A stretch of 64,000 nt of DNA from Sinomonas sp. P10A9 (GCF_041022165.1 NZ_CP163302.1:2356001-2420000); one strand, 5' to 3'. Counted from the first letter of the stretch, positions 8,348 through 17,159 are shown. Notes: a model not told the origin generated them from the letters alone. Translations and numbers: made by a program.

Positions 8348-9625
8348 ATGGACACGAGCCAGACCGGCCGGCCGCCGCGCCGATTCACCGCATGGCTCCT
8401 GACGCCCCGAGGCCTCCTGACCGGCTACCTCGCAGTTCACATCGGCTATCTCGCCTACCTCTCGATCTTCGTGTTCCAGGGCCAGGCTTTCAGCGACACC
8501 AATATCTACCGAGACTGGGCCGCCGCTGGGTTCCCCCAGAACGTCGAGCCGTCGCCCTGGGTGTATCCGATCGGGGGCCTCCTGCCGATCTGGATCTCCG
8601 GCCTCGCCGGCCCCGGCCCGTTCCTCATCCTGTGGGTGCTGCTCACCTCCCTGCTCAACGGCGTGGCCCTGGGCATCCTGAGTGGCTGGGGACGCAAGCC
8701 CGAGGGAGTCCGCGCGGCGTGGTGGTGGCTCGTGTTCATCGCCCTCATGGGCCTCCTCGGCTTTGCAAGAGTCGACGGCGTCACCGCGCCCATCGTCCTC
8801 ATGGGCCTGAGTCTCGGAGTGGCGAGCCCGTTCGCGGCGTCCGCAATCCTCGCAGTGGCGACGTGGATGAAGGTCTGGCCGGCCGCCGCGCTGCTTCCCC
8901 TCTTCGCAGTTGTCCGGGACCGGTGGAAGGTCATCGTCGGCGCGGTGGCCGTCACCGCCGTCGTTGCCGCCGTCGCCGTCGCGCTCGGAGTCTTCCACCA
9001 CCTGTTGGACTTCCTCACGACCCAGGGCTCGCGCGGCATGCAGCTCGAGGCGACGTTCACGACGCCATGGCTCTGGATGTCCGTTCTCGGCCTTGGCGGC
9101 GCCCGCATGTACATGAATACCGAGATCAACTCGATGCAGGTCGACGGACCCGGTTCGACCATCGCTTCAGCGCTCATGCAACCGCTTTTCGTTGTCGTCG
9201 CCGTCGCCATCGCCGGCACGATCTTCTGGGCGCTGCACGAGGGCAAGAAGCGCGGGCATGAAGACCGGTCCGAGCTGCTCCTCGCGGGGGCACTGGCGAT
9301 GGTGAGCGCGTTCATCGTGTTCAACAAGGTCGGTTCGCCGCAGTTCATGGTCTGGCTCGGCCCAGTGGTCGCCCTCGGCCTGGCACAGGACCGCGCAGCA
9401 TGGCGTGTCCCGGCGCGCCTGCTCATCGGCATCGCCGTGGCGACCTACTTCATCTACCCGCTCTTCTACGACGCCCTGAGCCACAACAGCGCGATCATGG
9501 CTTTCGTCCTGACCGTGCGGAATGTCCTGCTCGTGGTGCTTTTCGTGTGGTCGGCCATCCGCCTGGCACGGCTCGGCCGCAAGGGTGCCCCCGCGCACAC
9601 CGTGGACCACGCCACGATCGACTGA
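8348..9625 (+). CDS. GT87-like (DUF2029) membrane mannosyltransferase
   Basis: Polytopic membrane protein (425 aa, about 10 helices) between two MptA/B-like genes, so probably another polyprenol-phosphate-mannose-dependent enzyme of cell-envelope mannan synthesis. The first periplasmic loop has FSDTNIYRDWA, where an acidic pair sits at the usual catalytic position, followed by SPWVYP. The start is uncertain. ATG 8348 gives a sensible N-terminus but has no ribosome-binding site. A strong GAGGAG (8311-8316) is ideally spaced from an in-frame ATT at 8324, and a GTG at 8243 is also in frame. A TAGACT -10 box sits at 8262-8267. It is divergent from the gene ending at 8125. Confidence 0.72.
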   Translation: MDTSQTGRPPRRFTAWLLTPRGLLTGYLAVHIGYLAYLSIFVFQGQAFSDTNIYRDWAAAGFPQNVEPSPWVYPIGGLLPIWISGLAGPGPFLILWVLLTSLLNGVALGILSGWGRKPEGVRAAWWWLVFIALMGLLGFARVDGVTAPIVLMGLSLGVASPFAASAILAVATWMKVWPAAALLPLFAVVRDRWKVIVGAVAVTAVVAAVAVALGVFHHLLDFLTTQGSRGMQLEATFTTPWLWMSVLGLGGARMYMNTEINSMQVDGPGSTIASALMQPLFVVVAVAIAGTIFWALHEGKKRGHEDRSELLLAGALAMVSAFIVFNKVGSPQFMVWLGPVVALGLAQDRAAWRVPARLLIGIAVATYFIYPLFYDALSHNSAIMAFVLTVRNVLLVVLFVWSAIRLARLGRKGAPAHTVDHATID

Positions 9626-9765
9626 CTCCTCCGGCCCCCGCCGGGGGTCAGATCGTCGGACCTACCAACCGCCCACCCTGGGCTTCGGACGGTCCTTGGG
9701 TGGGGCTCTCCCGGCGGTGGCCGCCTGAGGCCCGGATCCTGTCAGCTACGACCGGGTTCCTTCAG

Positions 9766-11331
9766 TTACGAGCCGCGGGCCTCGATGCCACTGTGGCCGC
9801 CCTTCCGGGGCCGCTCGAAGATGATGCGGCGCGTCTTCGGGTCCAGCAGGACAAGGTAGGCCACGAAGGCCAATGCCACGAGGCCGGCGATGGCGTCGGC
9901 CGGCAGCGGTGTGTTCACGAACCCGAAGATGTGCAGTTGGTCCTGCGCCCCGAAGACCACGAAGAACACGACCGTCAGGTACCAGAGCTTGACCTGCCAG
10001 TTGTCCCTGATGCCGGTCACTGCAAGGAACGGGAAGAACCAGAGCACGTACCACGGCTGGATGATCGGTCCGAGGACCACGATCGCCGTGAAGGCGAGTC
10101 CGAGGCGGCGCACCACCTGACGGTCGTCGCCGCGCAGTATGAGCAGCACGGCGATGCCGATCCCGGCCCATTTCAGGGCGGTCCGGAACGCCTCTGCGAT
10201 CGACCCGCCGTCGAGCCCTATCGCGGTCAGGAGTCCCGCGAGGATGTTGCTCGAAAAGCCCGAGGGCGTGTAGGCAATGAAGCCCGGCGTTGGATCGACG
10301 ATGGCGTTGACCCATCCGAAACCGAGTCCGTAGGCGAGCGAACTCACGGCGAACAGCGCCAGACTGATGAGCCCGGTCCCAGCCCAGCACAGGAACCTCC
10401 GCGCCCAGGTGGCCCCCGGACCGGCCCACTGGAGCCCGATGAAGGGAAGCACGATCGCCGTGATGGGCTTGACGCCGATCGAGAGCGTTGTAAGGACAAT
10501 TCCTGCGAGCCAATTGCCCTTCTCGGCGTAGTACACGCCGGCGACGGCGAGACCGATCATGAGCGCCTCGTTGTGGGCGCTCGCGATGCACGAGATCAGG
10601 AAGAGCGGGTTGGCCACCATGAGCCACACGGTGCGCGCGCCGTCGACCCCATGGAGTTGGGCGAGCCGGTATCCGTAATACGCACACAGGGCCGCGCCGG
10701 CGAGGGCGATCATGCGGAACATCAGGACGGACGAGTCCGGCTGGCCACCCGTGATCTGGACGACCCAGCGCTCGAGCCAGAGGAAGTATGGACCGTACGG
10801 CGTGCGCGTCGAGGCCCAGGAGGGGTCCGTGCCGAGCTCGAGCCAGTTGTTCAGGCTTGAGATGCCGTTCGTGTAGGGATTGAGCCCGGCGACCATGAGC
10901 CGCCCTTGGCCGCCGTAGGCGTAGACGTCACGCGAGTAGATCGGCACGGCGAACATGAGAGGGAGGCCCCACAGGAGGACTGCGAGGACCACGGGGCGGA
11001 TGGCCCCCGGCCCCCACCGTCTCAGCCGCTGGCCGAGCCTGAGCCACGAGCGCGTCAAGAGCATCGCCCCGATGACGAGCGCAATGATGGAAGCGGTGAC
11101 CCCCCACGTCTCCGTGCGCAGCGTGATGAAGAGCGGATTCCGCGTGAAGACCGATGCATCGGCGAGCCAGCCGACGCCGATCGAGCCGAACACGATCAGG
11201 AGGGACCCCACGAGGCCTTGGCCGAGCGCCCAGTGGGCTGGCTGGTTGACGCCCGCCGGAGGTACGGATGTCCACAGTGAACCGAGCCGCTCGAGGATCC
11301 TCCCGGGCAGGCCAGGGCGCTGTGAAGACAT
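9766..11331 (-). CDS. polyprenol-phosphate-mannose-dependent alpha-mannosyltransferase (MptA/B-like, GT-C), second copy
   Basis: GT-C membrane glycosyltransferase of 521 aa, a clear paralogue of the protein at 6602-8125. Both share YSRDVYAYGGQG/FSRDVYAYIGQG, GLNPYTNGIS/GLDPYVNGIS, TPYGPYF/TPYGPLF, ANPLFLI/ANPLFVI, and the late VLGPIIQPWYVLW/VTAPMIQPWYITW helix. MptA and MptB act one after the other on the lipomannan backbone in Corynebacteriales. Which of this pair has which role cannot be told from sequence. ATG 11331 has AAGGG upstream. Confidence 0.85.
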   Translation of the reverse strand: MSSQRPGLPGRILERLGSLWTSVPPAGVNQPAHWALGQGLVGSLLIVFGSIGVGWLADASVFTRNPLFITLRTETWGVTASIIALVIGAMLLTRSWLRLGQRLRRWGPGAIRPVVLAVLLWGLPLMFAVPIYSRDVYAYGGQGRLMVAGLNPYTNGISSLNNWLELGTDPSWASTRTPYGPYFLWLERWVVQITGGQPDSSVLMFRMIALAGAALCAYYGYRLAQLHGVDGARTVWLMVANPLFLISCIASAHNEALMIGLAVAGVYYAEKGNWLAGIVLTTLSIGVKPITAIVLPFIGLQWAGPGATWARRFLCWAGTGLISLALFAVSSLAYGLGFGWVNAIVDPTPGFIAYTPSGFSSNILAGLLTAIGLDGGSIAEAFRTALKWAGIGIAVLLILRGDDRQVVRRLGLAFTAIVVLGPIIQPWYVLWFFPFLAVTGIRDNWQVKLWYLTVVFFVVFGAQDQLHIFGFVNTPLPADAIAGLVALAFVAYLVLLDPKTRRIIFERPRKGGHSGIEARGS

Positions 11332-11425
11332 AGGTCACCCTTCGTTCAGTGTGGGAGAGCCTTATCTTAGCACCGGGGCAGGCCCCCGCCTCGGTGCCTG
11401 ACTCCGGGCCCCGGTGGGCTCGCGG

Positions 11426-11431
11426 TAGTCT
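11426..11431 (+). promoter_or_regulatory. -10 box of a predicted leaderless orn transcript
   Basis: TAGTCT ends six nt before the GTG start of orn, and no Shine-Dalgarno is present. The layout fits a transcript that begins at the start codon. Confidence 0.55.
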
Positions 11432-11437
11432 GGGCGA

Positions 11438-12091
11438 GTGCCCATCAGCAACGAAAACATTGTCTGGATCGACTGTGAGATGACCGGACTCGATCCGGTC
11501 GCCGATGCCCTCATCGAGGTTGCCGTGCTCGTCACAGATTCAGAGCTCAACATCCTCGGCGACGGGGTCGACGTCGTCATCAGGCCCAGCGACGAGGCGC
11601 TGGCCGGTATGGGCGATTTTGTGCGGACCATGCACACCGAGTCGAAGCTCCTCGACGAGCTGCCCCACGGGATGACCATGGAGGCCGCACAGGCCGAGGT
11701 CATGCAGTACATCCGTGCGTGGGTCAAGGAACCGAAGAAGGCCCAGCTCGGCGGCAACTCTGTCGGCACCGATCGCATCTTCCTCGCGCGTGACATGCCG
11801 GAGGTCATCGAGCACCTGCACTACCGGGTGATTGATGTCTCGACCATCAAGGAGCTCGCCCGCCGGTGGTACCCGCGCGCCTACTTCCAGTCGCCCGCGA
11901 AGACTGGAAACCATCGCGCACTCGGTGACATCCGCGATTCGATCGACGAGCTCCGGTACTACCGCGAGACGGTGTTCGTTCCGGAGCCCGGGCCTGAGTC
12001 CGTAGCGGCCCGCGAAGTGGCCGCGCGCATCTCCGCCGCTGCTTCGAACACCAACAGTTCATCCGAGGGCATGGACGACCAAGAAAATTAG
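11438..12091 (+). CDS. orn: oligoribonuclease
   Basis: DEDDh 3'-5' exoribonuclease that degrades 2-5-nt RNAs (and pGpG) to mononucleotides in the cytosol. Visible marks are motif I WIDCEMTGLD, motif II GNSVGTDRIFLARDM and motif III HRALGDIRDSIDELRYYR with the catalytic His and Asp. The length of 217 aa is slightly over the family norm (about 180-215) because of a Ser/Asn-rich C-terminal tail. GTG 11438 is the first codon of the conserved region and sits six nt after a TANNNT box. Confidence 0.95.
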   Translation: MPISNENIVWIDCEMTGLDPVADALIEVAVLVTDSELNILGDGVDVVIRPSDEALAGMGDFVRTMHTESKLLDELPHGMTMEAAQAEVMQYIRAWVKEPKKAQLGGNSVGTDRIFLARDMPEVIEHLHYRVIDVSTIKELARRWYPRAYFQSPAKTGNHRALGDIRDSIDELRYYRETVFVPEPGPESVAAREVAARISAAASNTNSSSEGMDDQEN

Positions 12092-12195
12092 CCCCCGGGG
12101 GGAGTTTTGGTCGTGAGCACCCCTCGCGAGCGGGTAGACTGTTTCTCGTTGCTTTCGCACCGGAGAACGCCTGAGCGTTTCCTGCGAAGGACGAT

Positions 12196-12269
12196 GGTGG
12201 GTATAGCTCAGTTGGCAGAGCGTCTGGTTGTGGTCCAGAAGGTCGCGGGTTCGAGCCCCGTTACTCACC
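12196..12269 (+). tRNA. tRNA-His(GUG)
   Basis: Cloverleaf with the extra G(-1) at 12196 facing discriminator C at 12269, a hallmark of tRNA-His. Acceptor GTGGGTA pairs with TACTCAC, the anticodon stem is TCTGG/CCAGA around GTG, and the T-loop is TTCGAGC. CCA is not encoded (CCC follows). Confidence 0.95.
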
Positions 12270-12294
12270 CCGAAAGAGGCCGGTACCACCGGCC

Positions 12295-12334
12295 AGGATA
12301 AGGCCGCCAGGGAATTCCCCGGCGGCCTTATCCT
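12295..12334 (+). terminator. terminator after tRNA-His
   Basis: An 18-bp stem (one mismatch) with an AATT loop, 12295-12312 with 12317-12334, 26 bases past the tRNA. A smaller hairpin (GGCCGGT/ACCGGCC) precedes it. Confidence 0.8.
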
Positions 12335-12379
12335 GTTCCCCGCAGTATTTGGTCCAGAACCGATGTCAGGAGTCGCGCT

Positions 12380-13027
12380 GTGGCTGTCCATCCCATCACG
12401 ATCTGGGGCGAGCCCGTCCTGCACCGCCGGGCGGTCGAGGTCACCGAGTTCGACGACGCACTGCGCACGCTCATCGCCGACATGCACGAGACCAATGATG
12501 CCGCCCACGGAGTAGGGCTCGCAGCGCCCCAGATCGGGGTGGGCCGCCGCGTGTTCGTGTACAAGTTCGACAATGACGACAGCGTGCCGCCCCGCGGCGT
12601 CCTCGTGAATCCGCGTCTCACCCTGTCGAAGGTCCCCGGTACGGCGCCGGACCCGGAGGAGGACGAAGAGGGCTGCCTCTCGTTCCCCGGAGAGGGCTAC
12701 CCGCTCAAGCGTGCTGAGTGGGTGAAGGTCGAGGGGTTCGACGGCGACGGACGGCCCGTCGAGTTTGTAGCGACCGGATGGTTCGGCCGAGTCATGCAGC
12801 ACGAGTACGACCATCTGGACGGCAAGCTCTACGTGGACCGCCTCAATGACCGCTACGGGAAGAAGGCGCGCCGGGCAGCCCGCAAGCATGGATGGGGCGT
12901 TCCCGGGCTCACCTGGATGCCCGGCGTCGACCCGGACCCCTTCGGACACGACGACCATGACCATGACGGGCATGAGCACAACCACGAGCACAACCACAAC
13001 CACGACCACGACCACGGCCCAGCCTGA
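12380..13027 (+). CDS. def: peptide deformylase with a His-rich C-terminal tail
   Basis: Removes the formyl group from nascent N-terminal fMet at the ribosome exit. All three metal/catalytic motifs are present: GVGLAAPQ (44-51), EGCLS with Cys99, and HEYDH (141-145) with both His ligands and the catalytic Glu142. AGGAG eight nt upstream supports the GTG start at 12380. The core ends near residue 185. About 30 extra residues follow, including 11 His interleaved with Asp/Glu/Asn (after residue 188), which is not part of the usual deformylase fold. Such tracts bind metal in other proteins (UreE, HypB); a metal-storage role here is inference. Confidence 0.95.
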   Translation: MAVHPITIWGEPVLHRRAVEVTEFDDALRTLIADMHETNDAAHGVGLAAPQIGVGRRVFVYKFDNDDSVPPRGVLVNPRLTLSKVPGTAPDPEEDEEGCLSFPGEGYPLKRAEWVKVEGFDGDGRPVEFVATGWFGRVMQHEYDHLDGKLYVDRLNDRYGKKARRAARKHGWGVPGLTWMPGVDPDPFGHDDHDHDGHEHNHEHNHNHDHDHGPA

Positions 13028-13081
13028 CGGGCCCGTGGGGCGCAGCGCCCAGCGCTAGCCCGTCCGCCTCAGGCCACCCAC

Positions 13082-13121
13082 GACGAAGGGCGCCGCACCA
13101 TGAGGTGCGGCGCCCTTCGTC
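13082..13121. terminator. terminator downstream of def
   Basis: A perfect 18-bp GC-rich stem with an ATGA loop between def (+) and the small minus-strand gene at 13149, so it can serve both. Confidence 0.85.
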
Positions 13122-13148
13122 ATTGCCCGTGCTCTGACGGACCGGGTC

Positions 13149-13349
13149 CTACTGCTCGCGGGTCACGCGCAGGAGGTCCTCGTCCGCAGCCTGCTGGAGC
13201 TCCTCCAGCTGGGCGACCCGTTCAGGGGTGACGTCCCCTTTCGCGAGCCCTGCCTTGGCGTGGTCGACCAGGAGTTTCGCCTGCTTGGCATTGGCCTTGG
13301 CGACGTCGAGCGCGTGCTCGAGAGTGCTCTCATGCTCAGTAGCTTCCAT
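13149..13349 (-). CDS. small helical protein, unknown function
   Basis: A 66-aa protein, almost certainly all alpha-helical: acidic N-terminus, a long Ala/Lys-rich amphipathic stretch (HALDVAKANAKQAKLLVDHA), then a second Glu/Gln-rich helix. It has no Cys, signal peptide or membrane segment. Codon use is the strong G/C-ending bias of the neighbours, which separates it from the overlapping frames. No good ribosome-binding site is visible. It lies between def and the GapB-like gene on the latter's strand. I do not recognise a family. Confidence 0.6.
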   Translation of the reverse strand: MEATEHESTLEHALDVAKANAKQAKLLVDHAKAGLAKGDVTPERVAQLEELQQAADEDLLRVTREQ

Positions 13350-13390
13350 AGGTGCATCTTGCCCCCGTGGCCTCCACGAATCCAGCGTTG

Positions 13391-14872
13391 CTACCGAGTC
13401 GTTGCCAAGCTGTACTCATCGGCTGCGGTCTGCACGGGGAACGACGGCGCGTGGTCGCCCGCCATGTCCTCGAGGACGCGCACCACCTGGGAGCTGTAGC
13501 CGAACTCGTTGTCGTACCAGACGTAGAGCACGAGGTTCTTGCCGCTCGAGATCGTCGCCAGCCCGTCCACGATGCCCGCGCGGCGCGACCCGACGAAGTC
13601 GCTGGAGACGACCTCGGGCGAGTCGATGTAGTCGATCTGCTTGCGCAGGTCGGAGTGCAGCGACATCTCGCGGAGGTAGGTGTTGACCTCTTCCTTCGTC
13701 GTCTCGTGCTCAAGGCTGAGGTTCAGAACGGCCATCGAGACGTCCGGGGTGGGGACGCGGATCGCGTTGCCCGTGAGCTTGCCGGCGAGCTCGGGGAGAG
13801 CCTTCGCAACAGCCTTGGCCGCACCCGTCTCCGTGATCACCATGTTGAGGCCCGCGGCACGGCCACGGCGGTCGCCCTTGTGGAAGTTGTCGATGAGGTT
13901 CTGGTCGTTCGTGAACGAGTGCACCGTCTCGACATGGCCGTGGACCACGCCGTACTTGTCGTTGATCGCCTTGAGGACCGGGGTGATCGCGTTCGTCGTG
14001 CAGGATGCCGCGGTCACGATCTTGTCGTCCGCGGTGACAGACGTGTGGTTGATGCCGTGCACGATGTTCGGCAGGCTGCCCTTGCCCGGAGCGGTGAGGA
14101 GCACACGGGCCACGCCCTTGCTCTGGAGATGCTGCGACAGGCCCTCCTCGTCGCGCCAGCGGCCGGTGTTGTCGACGACGATCGCGTCGTTGATGCCGTA
14201 CGCGGTGTAGTCGATGGTCGCCGGGCTGTCCGAGTAGATGACCTGGATGAGGGTGCCGTTGGCGAGGATCGTGTTCTTCTCCTCGTCGACCGTGATGGTG
14301 CCCTCGAAGGCACCGTGCACGGAGTCCCGGCGGAGCAGGCTTGCGCGCTTGACGAGGTCCCTGTCCGAGCCCTTGCGCACCACGATGGCGCGGAGGCGCA
14401 GTCCGTCGCCGCCGCCCGCGTGCTCGATGAGGATACGGGCCAGGAGACGGCCGATCCGCCCGAAGCCGTACAGCACCACGTCGGTGCTCCGGCGCGGGTC
14501 AGCGCCGTGCTTGCTGACGATCTCGGCGAGCTCGGAGCGGAGGAAGTCCTCGAGGGGAAGCGACTGGCCCTTGGCGCGGAACGCCTCGTTGAGACGCGCG
14601 ATGTCGATGGACGCCGCGCCGAGCTCGAGGGTGTCGAGTGCCCTGACGATCGGGAGGGTCTCCTCGAGGGCCAGCTCTTCGCTGTCGATCTGGCGGGCCC
14701 AGCGGTGGGCCTTGAGGATGCCCACCACGGACTGATTGATGAGGCTGCGGCCGTGGACCGAGGTCACTACGTTGTTCTGGCGGTAGAGGCGCCCGATGAT
14801 CGGGATCATCTCCTCCGCGGCGGCCTCGCGTCCAATCCAGGTGCCGAGGGCGGATTCCGTCGTTGTGCTCAC
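13391..14872 (-). CDS. glyceraldehyde-3-phosphate dehydrogenase, long GapB-like form
   Basis: NAD(P)-dependent GAPDH fold with an N-terminal extension of about 125 residues. At 493 aa it is much longer than the ~335-aa glycolytic enzyme and resembles the 480-aa GapB class of Corynebacterium. Marks are the Rossmann motif VLYGFGRIGR, the catalytic Cys in AASCTTN, and the C-terminal VWYDNEFGYSSQ. GapB of Corynebacterium works mainly in gluconeogenesis with NADP; extending this here is inference. The start is GTG 14872, with AGAAAGG upstream. The upstream spacer to rnpB shows no gene. Confidence 0.85.
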   Translation of the reverse strand: MSTTTESALGTWIGREAAAEEMIPIIGRLYRQNNVVTSVHGRSLINQSVVGILKAHRWARQIDSEELALEETLPIVRALDTLELGAASIDIARLNEAFRAKGQSLPLEDFLRSELAEIVSKHGADPRRSTDVVLYGFGRIGRLLARILIEHAGGGDGLRLRAIVVRKGSDRDLVKRASLLRRDSVHGAFEGTITVDEEKNTILANGTLIQVIYSDSPATIDYTAYGINDAIVVDNTGRWRDEEGLSQHLQSKGVARVLLTAPGKGSLPNIVHGINHTSVTADDKIVTAASCTTNAITPVLKAINDKYGVVHGHVETVHSFTNDQNLIDNFHKGDRRGRAAGLNMVITETGAAKAVAKALPELAGKLTGNAIRVPTPDVSMAVLNLSLEHETTKEEVNTYLREMSLHSDLRKQIDYIDSPEVVSSDFVGSRRAGIVDGLATISSGKNLVLYVWYDNEFGYSSQVVRVLEDMAGDHAPSFPVQTAADEYSLATTR

Positions 14873-15087
14873 ACACGTGCCTTTCTCTGCAGTCGCGCGC
14901 ACGCCGTCGTGCGCATGCCCACCATGGATGCACCAGGGTTGGTCGGCGGGCATGAAAAGAGCCGGTTCTGCGATCGCAGAGCCCGGCCCGTGAGAACATC
15001 TACGTTCGTGTTCCAGTCTACGCGAGAGGGCACTCGGACAGGTCCGGTTGGCCTGTGAAGTCACTCACAGGCTCTCAGTTGGTCTCA

Positions 15088-15123
15088 GAATTCAGCTCGG
15101 AATTCAGCTCGGAATTCAGCTCG
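15088..15123. repeat. three tandem 12-bp repeats beside the rnpB 3' end
   Basis: Three perfect copies of GAATTCAGCTCG in a row, ending about six bases from the 3' end of the RNase P RNA gene on the opposite strand. No function is apparent; slippage variation is likely. Confidence 0.85.
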
Positions 15124-15128
15124 GAAAG

Positions 15129-15533
15129 CGAGGACAGGCCGGCCTGTGAGCCGGGTTCTGTCTCCGTGCCGGGTTACCCCTGCGCGGGAGGCGATCATCC
15201 ATCTAGGACCGCCGTTGCCGGCGGCCTCAAGCGGCCTACCCGGGCGCTCGGGCGGGCAGCCCTCGAACACGCCCTGTCTGGCCTTGCTCCGGGTGGGGTT
15301 TACCTAGCCTCCCCGGTCGCCCGGGGAGCTGGTGGTCTCTTACACCGCCGTTTCACCCTTACCGGCGCCCCGTGCACGAGGGCACAGCGCGCCGGCGGTC
15401 TCTTCTCTGTGGCACTGGCCTGCGGGTTGCCCCGAGTGGGCGTTGCCCACCACCCTGCCCTGTGGAGCCCGGACTTTCCTCGCGGCTTCCCCGTGTGGGG
15501 CCGCCCCGCGATCGCCCGGCCGACCTGTCCTCG
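15129..15533 (-). ncRNA. rnpB: RNase P RNA, bacterial type A
   Basis: About 405 nt on the minus strand. The P1 helix forms from CGAGGACAGG at the 5' end and CCTGTCCTCG at the 3' end. Downstream of P1 the conserved GAGGAAAGTCCGGGCTCC (P4/CR I) is visible, then the ACAGGGCAGGGTG segment, GTAAGGGTGAAA (CR II/III), and near the 3' end the CAGAACCCGGCT and AGATGGATGATC segments that complete P4 and CR V. It is the catalytic RNA that cleaves tRNA 5' leaders. Boundaries are read from P1 and could be off by a few bases. Confidence 0.95.
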
Positions 15534-15586
15534 ACCCACCAGTCTAGCCCGAGCCAGCACCATGGCGCGCCTTGTACGATTCCGTG

Positions 15587-16351
15587 GTGCTCATCCTGCT
15601 CCCGCCCTCAGAGGGCAAGACGCCCGCTTCGGCGGGTCCCGCCGTCGACCTCGCCTCGCTGAGCTTCCCCGCTCTCGAGGCTGCCCGTCGGGAGGTTGTG
15701 GCCGCGCTCGCCGAGGTGAGCGCGCGCGAGGACGCGCTCGAGGCGCTCGGCGTGGGCGCGTCGCTTGCGCACGACGTCGAGCGGAACCGGCGGCTCGACG
15801 AGGAACCGGCGGCGCCGGCCCACTCCGTCTACTCGGGCGTCCTGTACGAGGCGCTCGGGTACAGGACCCTCACGCCCGCGCAGCGCCGGCGTGCCGAGGA
15901 GTGTGTCGTCGTCGTGTCCGCGCTGTGGGGCGCCGTCGGGTTCGCCGACCAGGTCCCCGCCTACCGGCTGTCGATGTCGACGGCGCTGCCCGGCCTCGGA
16001 CGGCTCGCGTCCTTCTGGAAGCCGCGTCTGGCCGAGGCCCTCGCCGAGCGCACCGCGGTAGGCCTCGTCGTCGACTGCCGCTCGAGCACCTACGCCGCGG
16101 CCTACGCTCCGCCGGCGGCCACGACCGTGGCCGTCGATGTCTTCAGGGAGCGGGACGGAAGGCGCAGCGTTGTGAGCCACTTCGCGAAGCACCACCGCGG
16201 CGAGCTGGTGCGGCACCTGCTGACTCGCCGGGGGAAGGCGCCGTCGACGCCCGAGGCCCTGCTCGCCGTCGCCCGCGAGCGCTGGGAGGCCGAACTGGTC
16301 GCGGGAACGGCCCGGCGGGCGCACTCCCTCGCGCTCATCCTGCGGGATTAG
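15587..16351 (+). CDS. yaaA: YaaA family protein (UPF0246)
   Basis: DUF328/UPF0246 protein; E. coli YaaA limits free iron and DNA damage under peroxide stress. Family marks are the N-terminal LILLPPSEGK, YSGVLYEALGY, VVVSALWG..F, YRLSM, FWK, VDCRSSTYAA and VSHFAKHHRGELVRHLL. Of the in-frame starts (TTG 15572, GTG 15584, GTG 15587) I chose 15587: it gives MLILLPPSEGK, the usual N-terminus, and lies six nt after TACGAT (15575-15580), a leaderless layout. It is 254 aa long, normal for the family. Confidence 0.88.
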   Translation: MLILLPPSEGKTPASAGPAVDLASLSFPALEAARREVVAALAEVSAREDALEALGVGASLAHDVERNRRLDEEPAAPAHSVYSGVLYEALGYRTLTPAQRRRAEECVVVVSALWGAVGFADQVPAYRLSMSTALPGLGRLASFWKPRLAEALAERTAVGLVVDCRSSTYAAAYAPPAATTVAVDVFRERDGRRSVVSHFAKHHRGELVRHLLTRRGKAPSTPEALLAVARERWEAELVAGTARRAHSLALILRD

Positions 16352-16387
16352 GCCCCGCAGGACTGGAAACCCGCAGCGGAAGGGGGC

Positions 16388-17122
16388 TCAGGACCACTCG
16401 GGGGAACGGACAAGGATGCAGCCCGAATCCGGACAAAAGACGATCTCGTCCTCCGCGGCGGACCGGATTGTGGCGAGGTCCCCCGGACTGAGGGCCATGC
16501 CCGAGCCCTCGGATGTGCCGTGGAACAGCCGCGCCGCCCCAACACCATTCTTGGCGAGCGTCTTCTCGTAGACCGCGACCAGGCCAGAGTCCACCCCCGA
16601 GGCAAATCCCGCGCGCTCGGCAGCGATCCGCGCCCGCTCCCCCGCGACCTCGGCGAGCTGGGCGTCCAGCTCCCCACGCAGGGCCGCCCTGGCCGTCTCG
16701 GCCGTGGCAAGAGCCTGGGACGTGACGCCCTGCTCCTGGCGGAGGACGTCGAGGCGCTCGAGGATCTCGAGCTCGGTGTCCTCGAGGTCGCTCTTGCGGG
16801 CGGTGAGTCCCGCGATGTCCTTCTGGAGGGCCTCGAGGTCCTTGGACAGGCCGCCGGCGTAGAGCCGCTGCTCGTCCTTGGCGATCCGCTCAGACACCGC
16901 CGCGACCCTCGCCTCGGAGGTCGCCAGCTCGGCCTCGGCCGCTGCGACGGCGCCATCGGCGGCCCGTGCGGCCGTCGTCGCGGCCGCGAGGTCCGCGGCC
17001 GTGGTGGCGAGCCGCGGATCTGCCTCGAGCGAGCGGCGCCGCACATCGAGGGCGTGCAGCCTCGCGTCGAGCGTCTGGAGTCCGAGCAGCTTGAGCTGTT
17101 CGACGGCCGGGGCCTTGGGCAT
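16388..17122 (-). CDS. coiled-coil protein with degenerate C4-type zinc ribbon
   Basis: A 244-aa protein with a long Ala/Glu/Arg-rich antiparallel coiled coil (about residues 10-180) and a C-terminal ribbon module, as in the family of mycobacterial Rv2229c. It lies directly downstream of the Nif3-like gene (37 bp), the conserved actinobacterial pairing. The ribbon is damaged: the first CxxC, expected before the MALSP segment, is replaced by GTSEGSG, and the second is stretched to CPDSGC. Only two of four zinc ligands remain, so zinc binding is doubtful although the surrounding LSPGDLATIR and ILVR residues persist. The molecular function is unknown. Confidence 0.8.
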   Translation of the reverse strand: MPKAPAVEQLKLLGLQTLDARLHALDVRRRSLEADPRLATTAADLAAATTAARAADGAVAAAEAELATSEARVAAVSERIAKDEQRLYAGGLSKDLEALQKDIAGLTARKSDLEDTELEILERLDVLRQEQGVTSQALATAETARAALRGELDAQLAEVAGERARIAAERAGFASGVDSGLVAVYEKTLAKNGVGAARLFHGTSEGSGMALSPGDLATIRSAAEDEIVFCPDSGCILVRSPEWS

Positions 17123-17159
17123 CGAGTCCTCCTACGTGACCGGGCGGGTTCTGCGGACT

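Noticed and set aside
8126..9001. Long N-terminal extension of the mannosyltransferase frame
   Set aside because: The added residues are charged low-complexity sequence antisense to the GT87-like gene; the ribosome-binding site and family start are at 8125.
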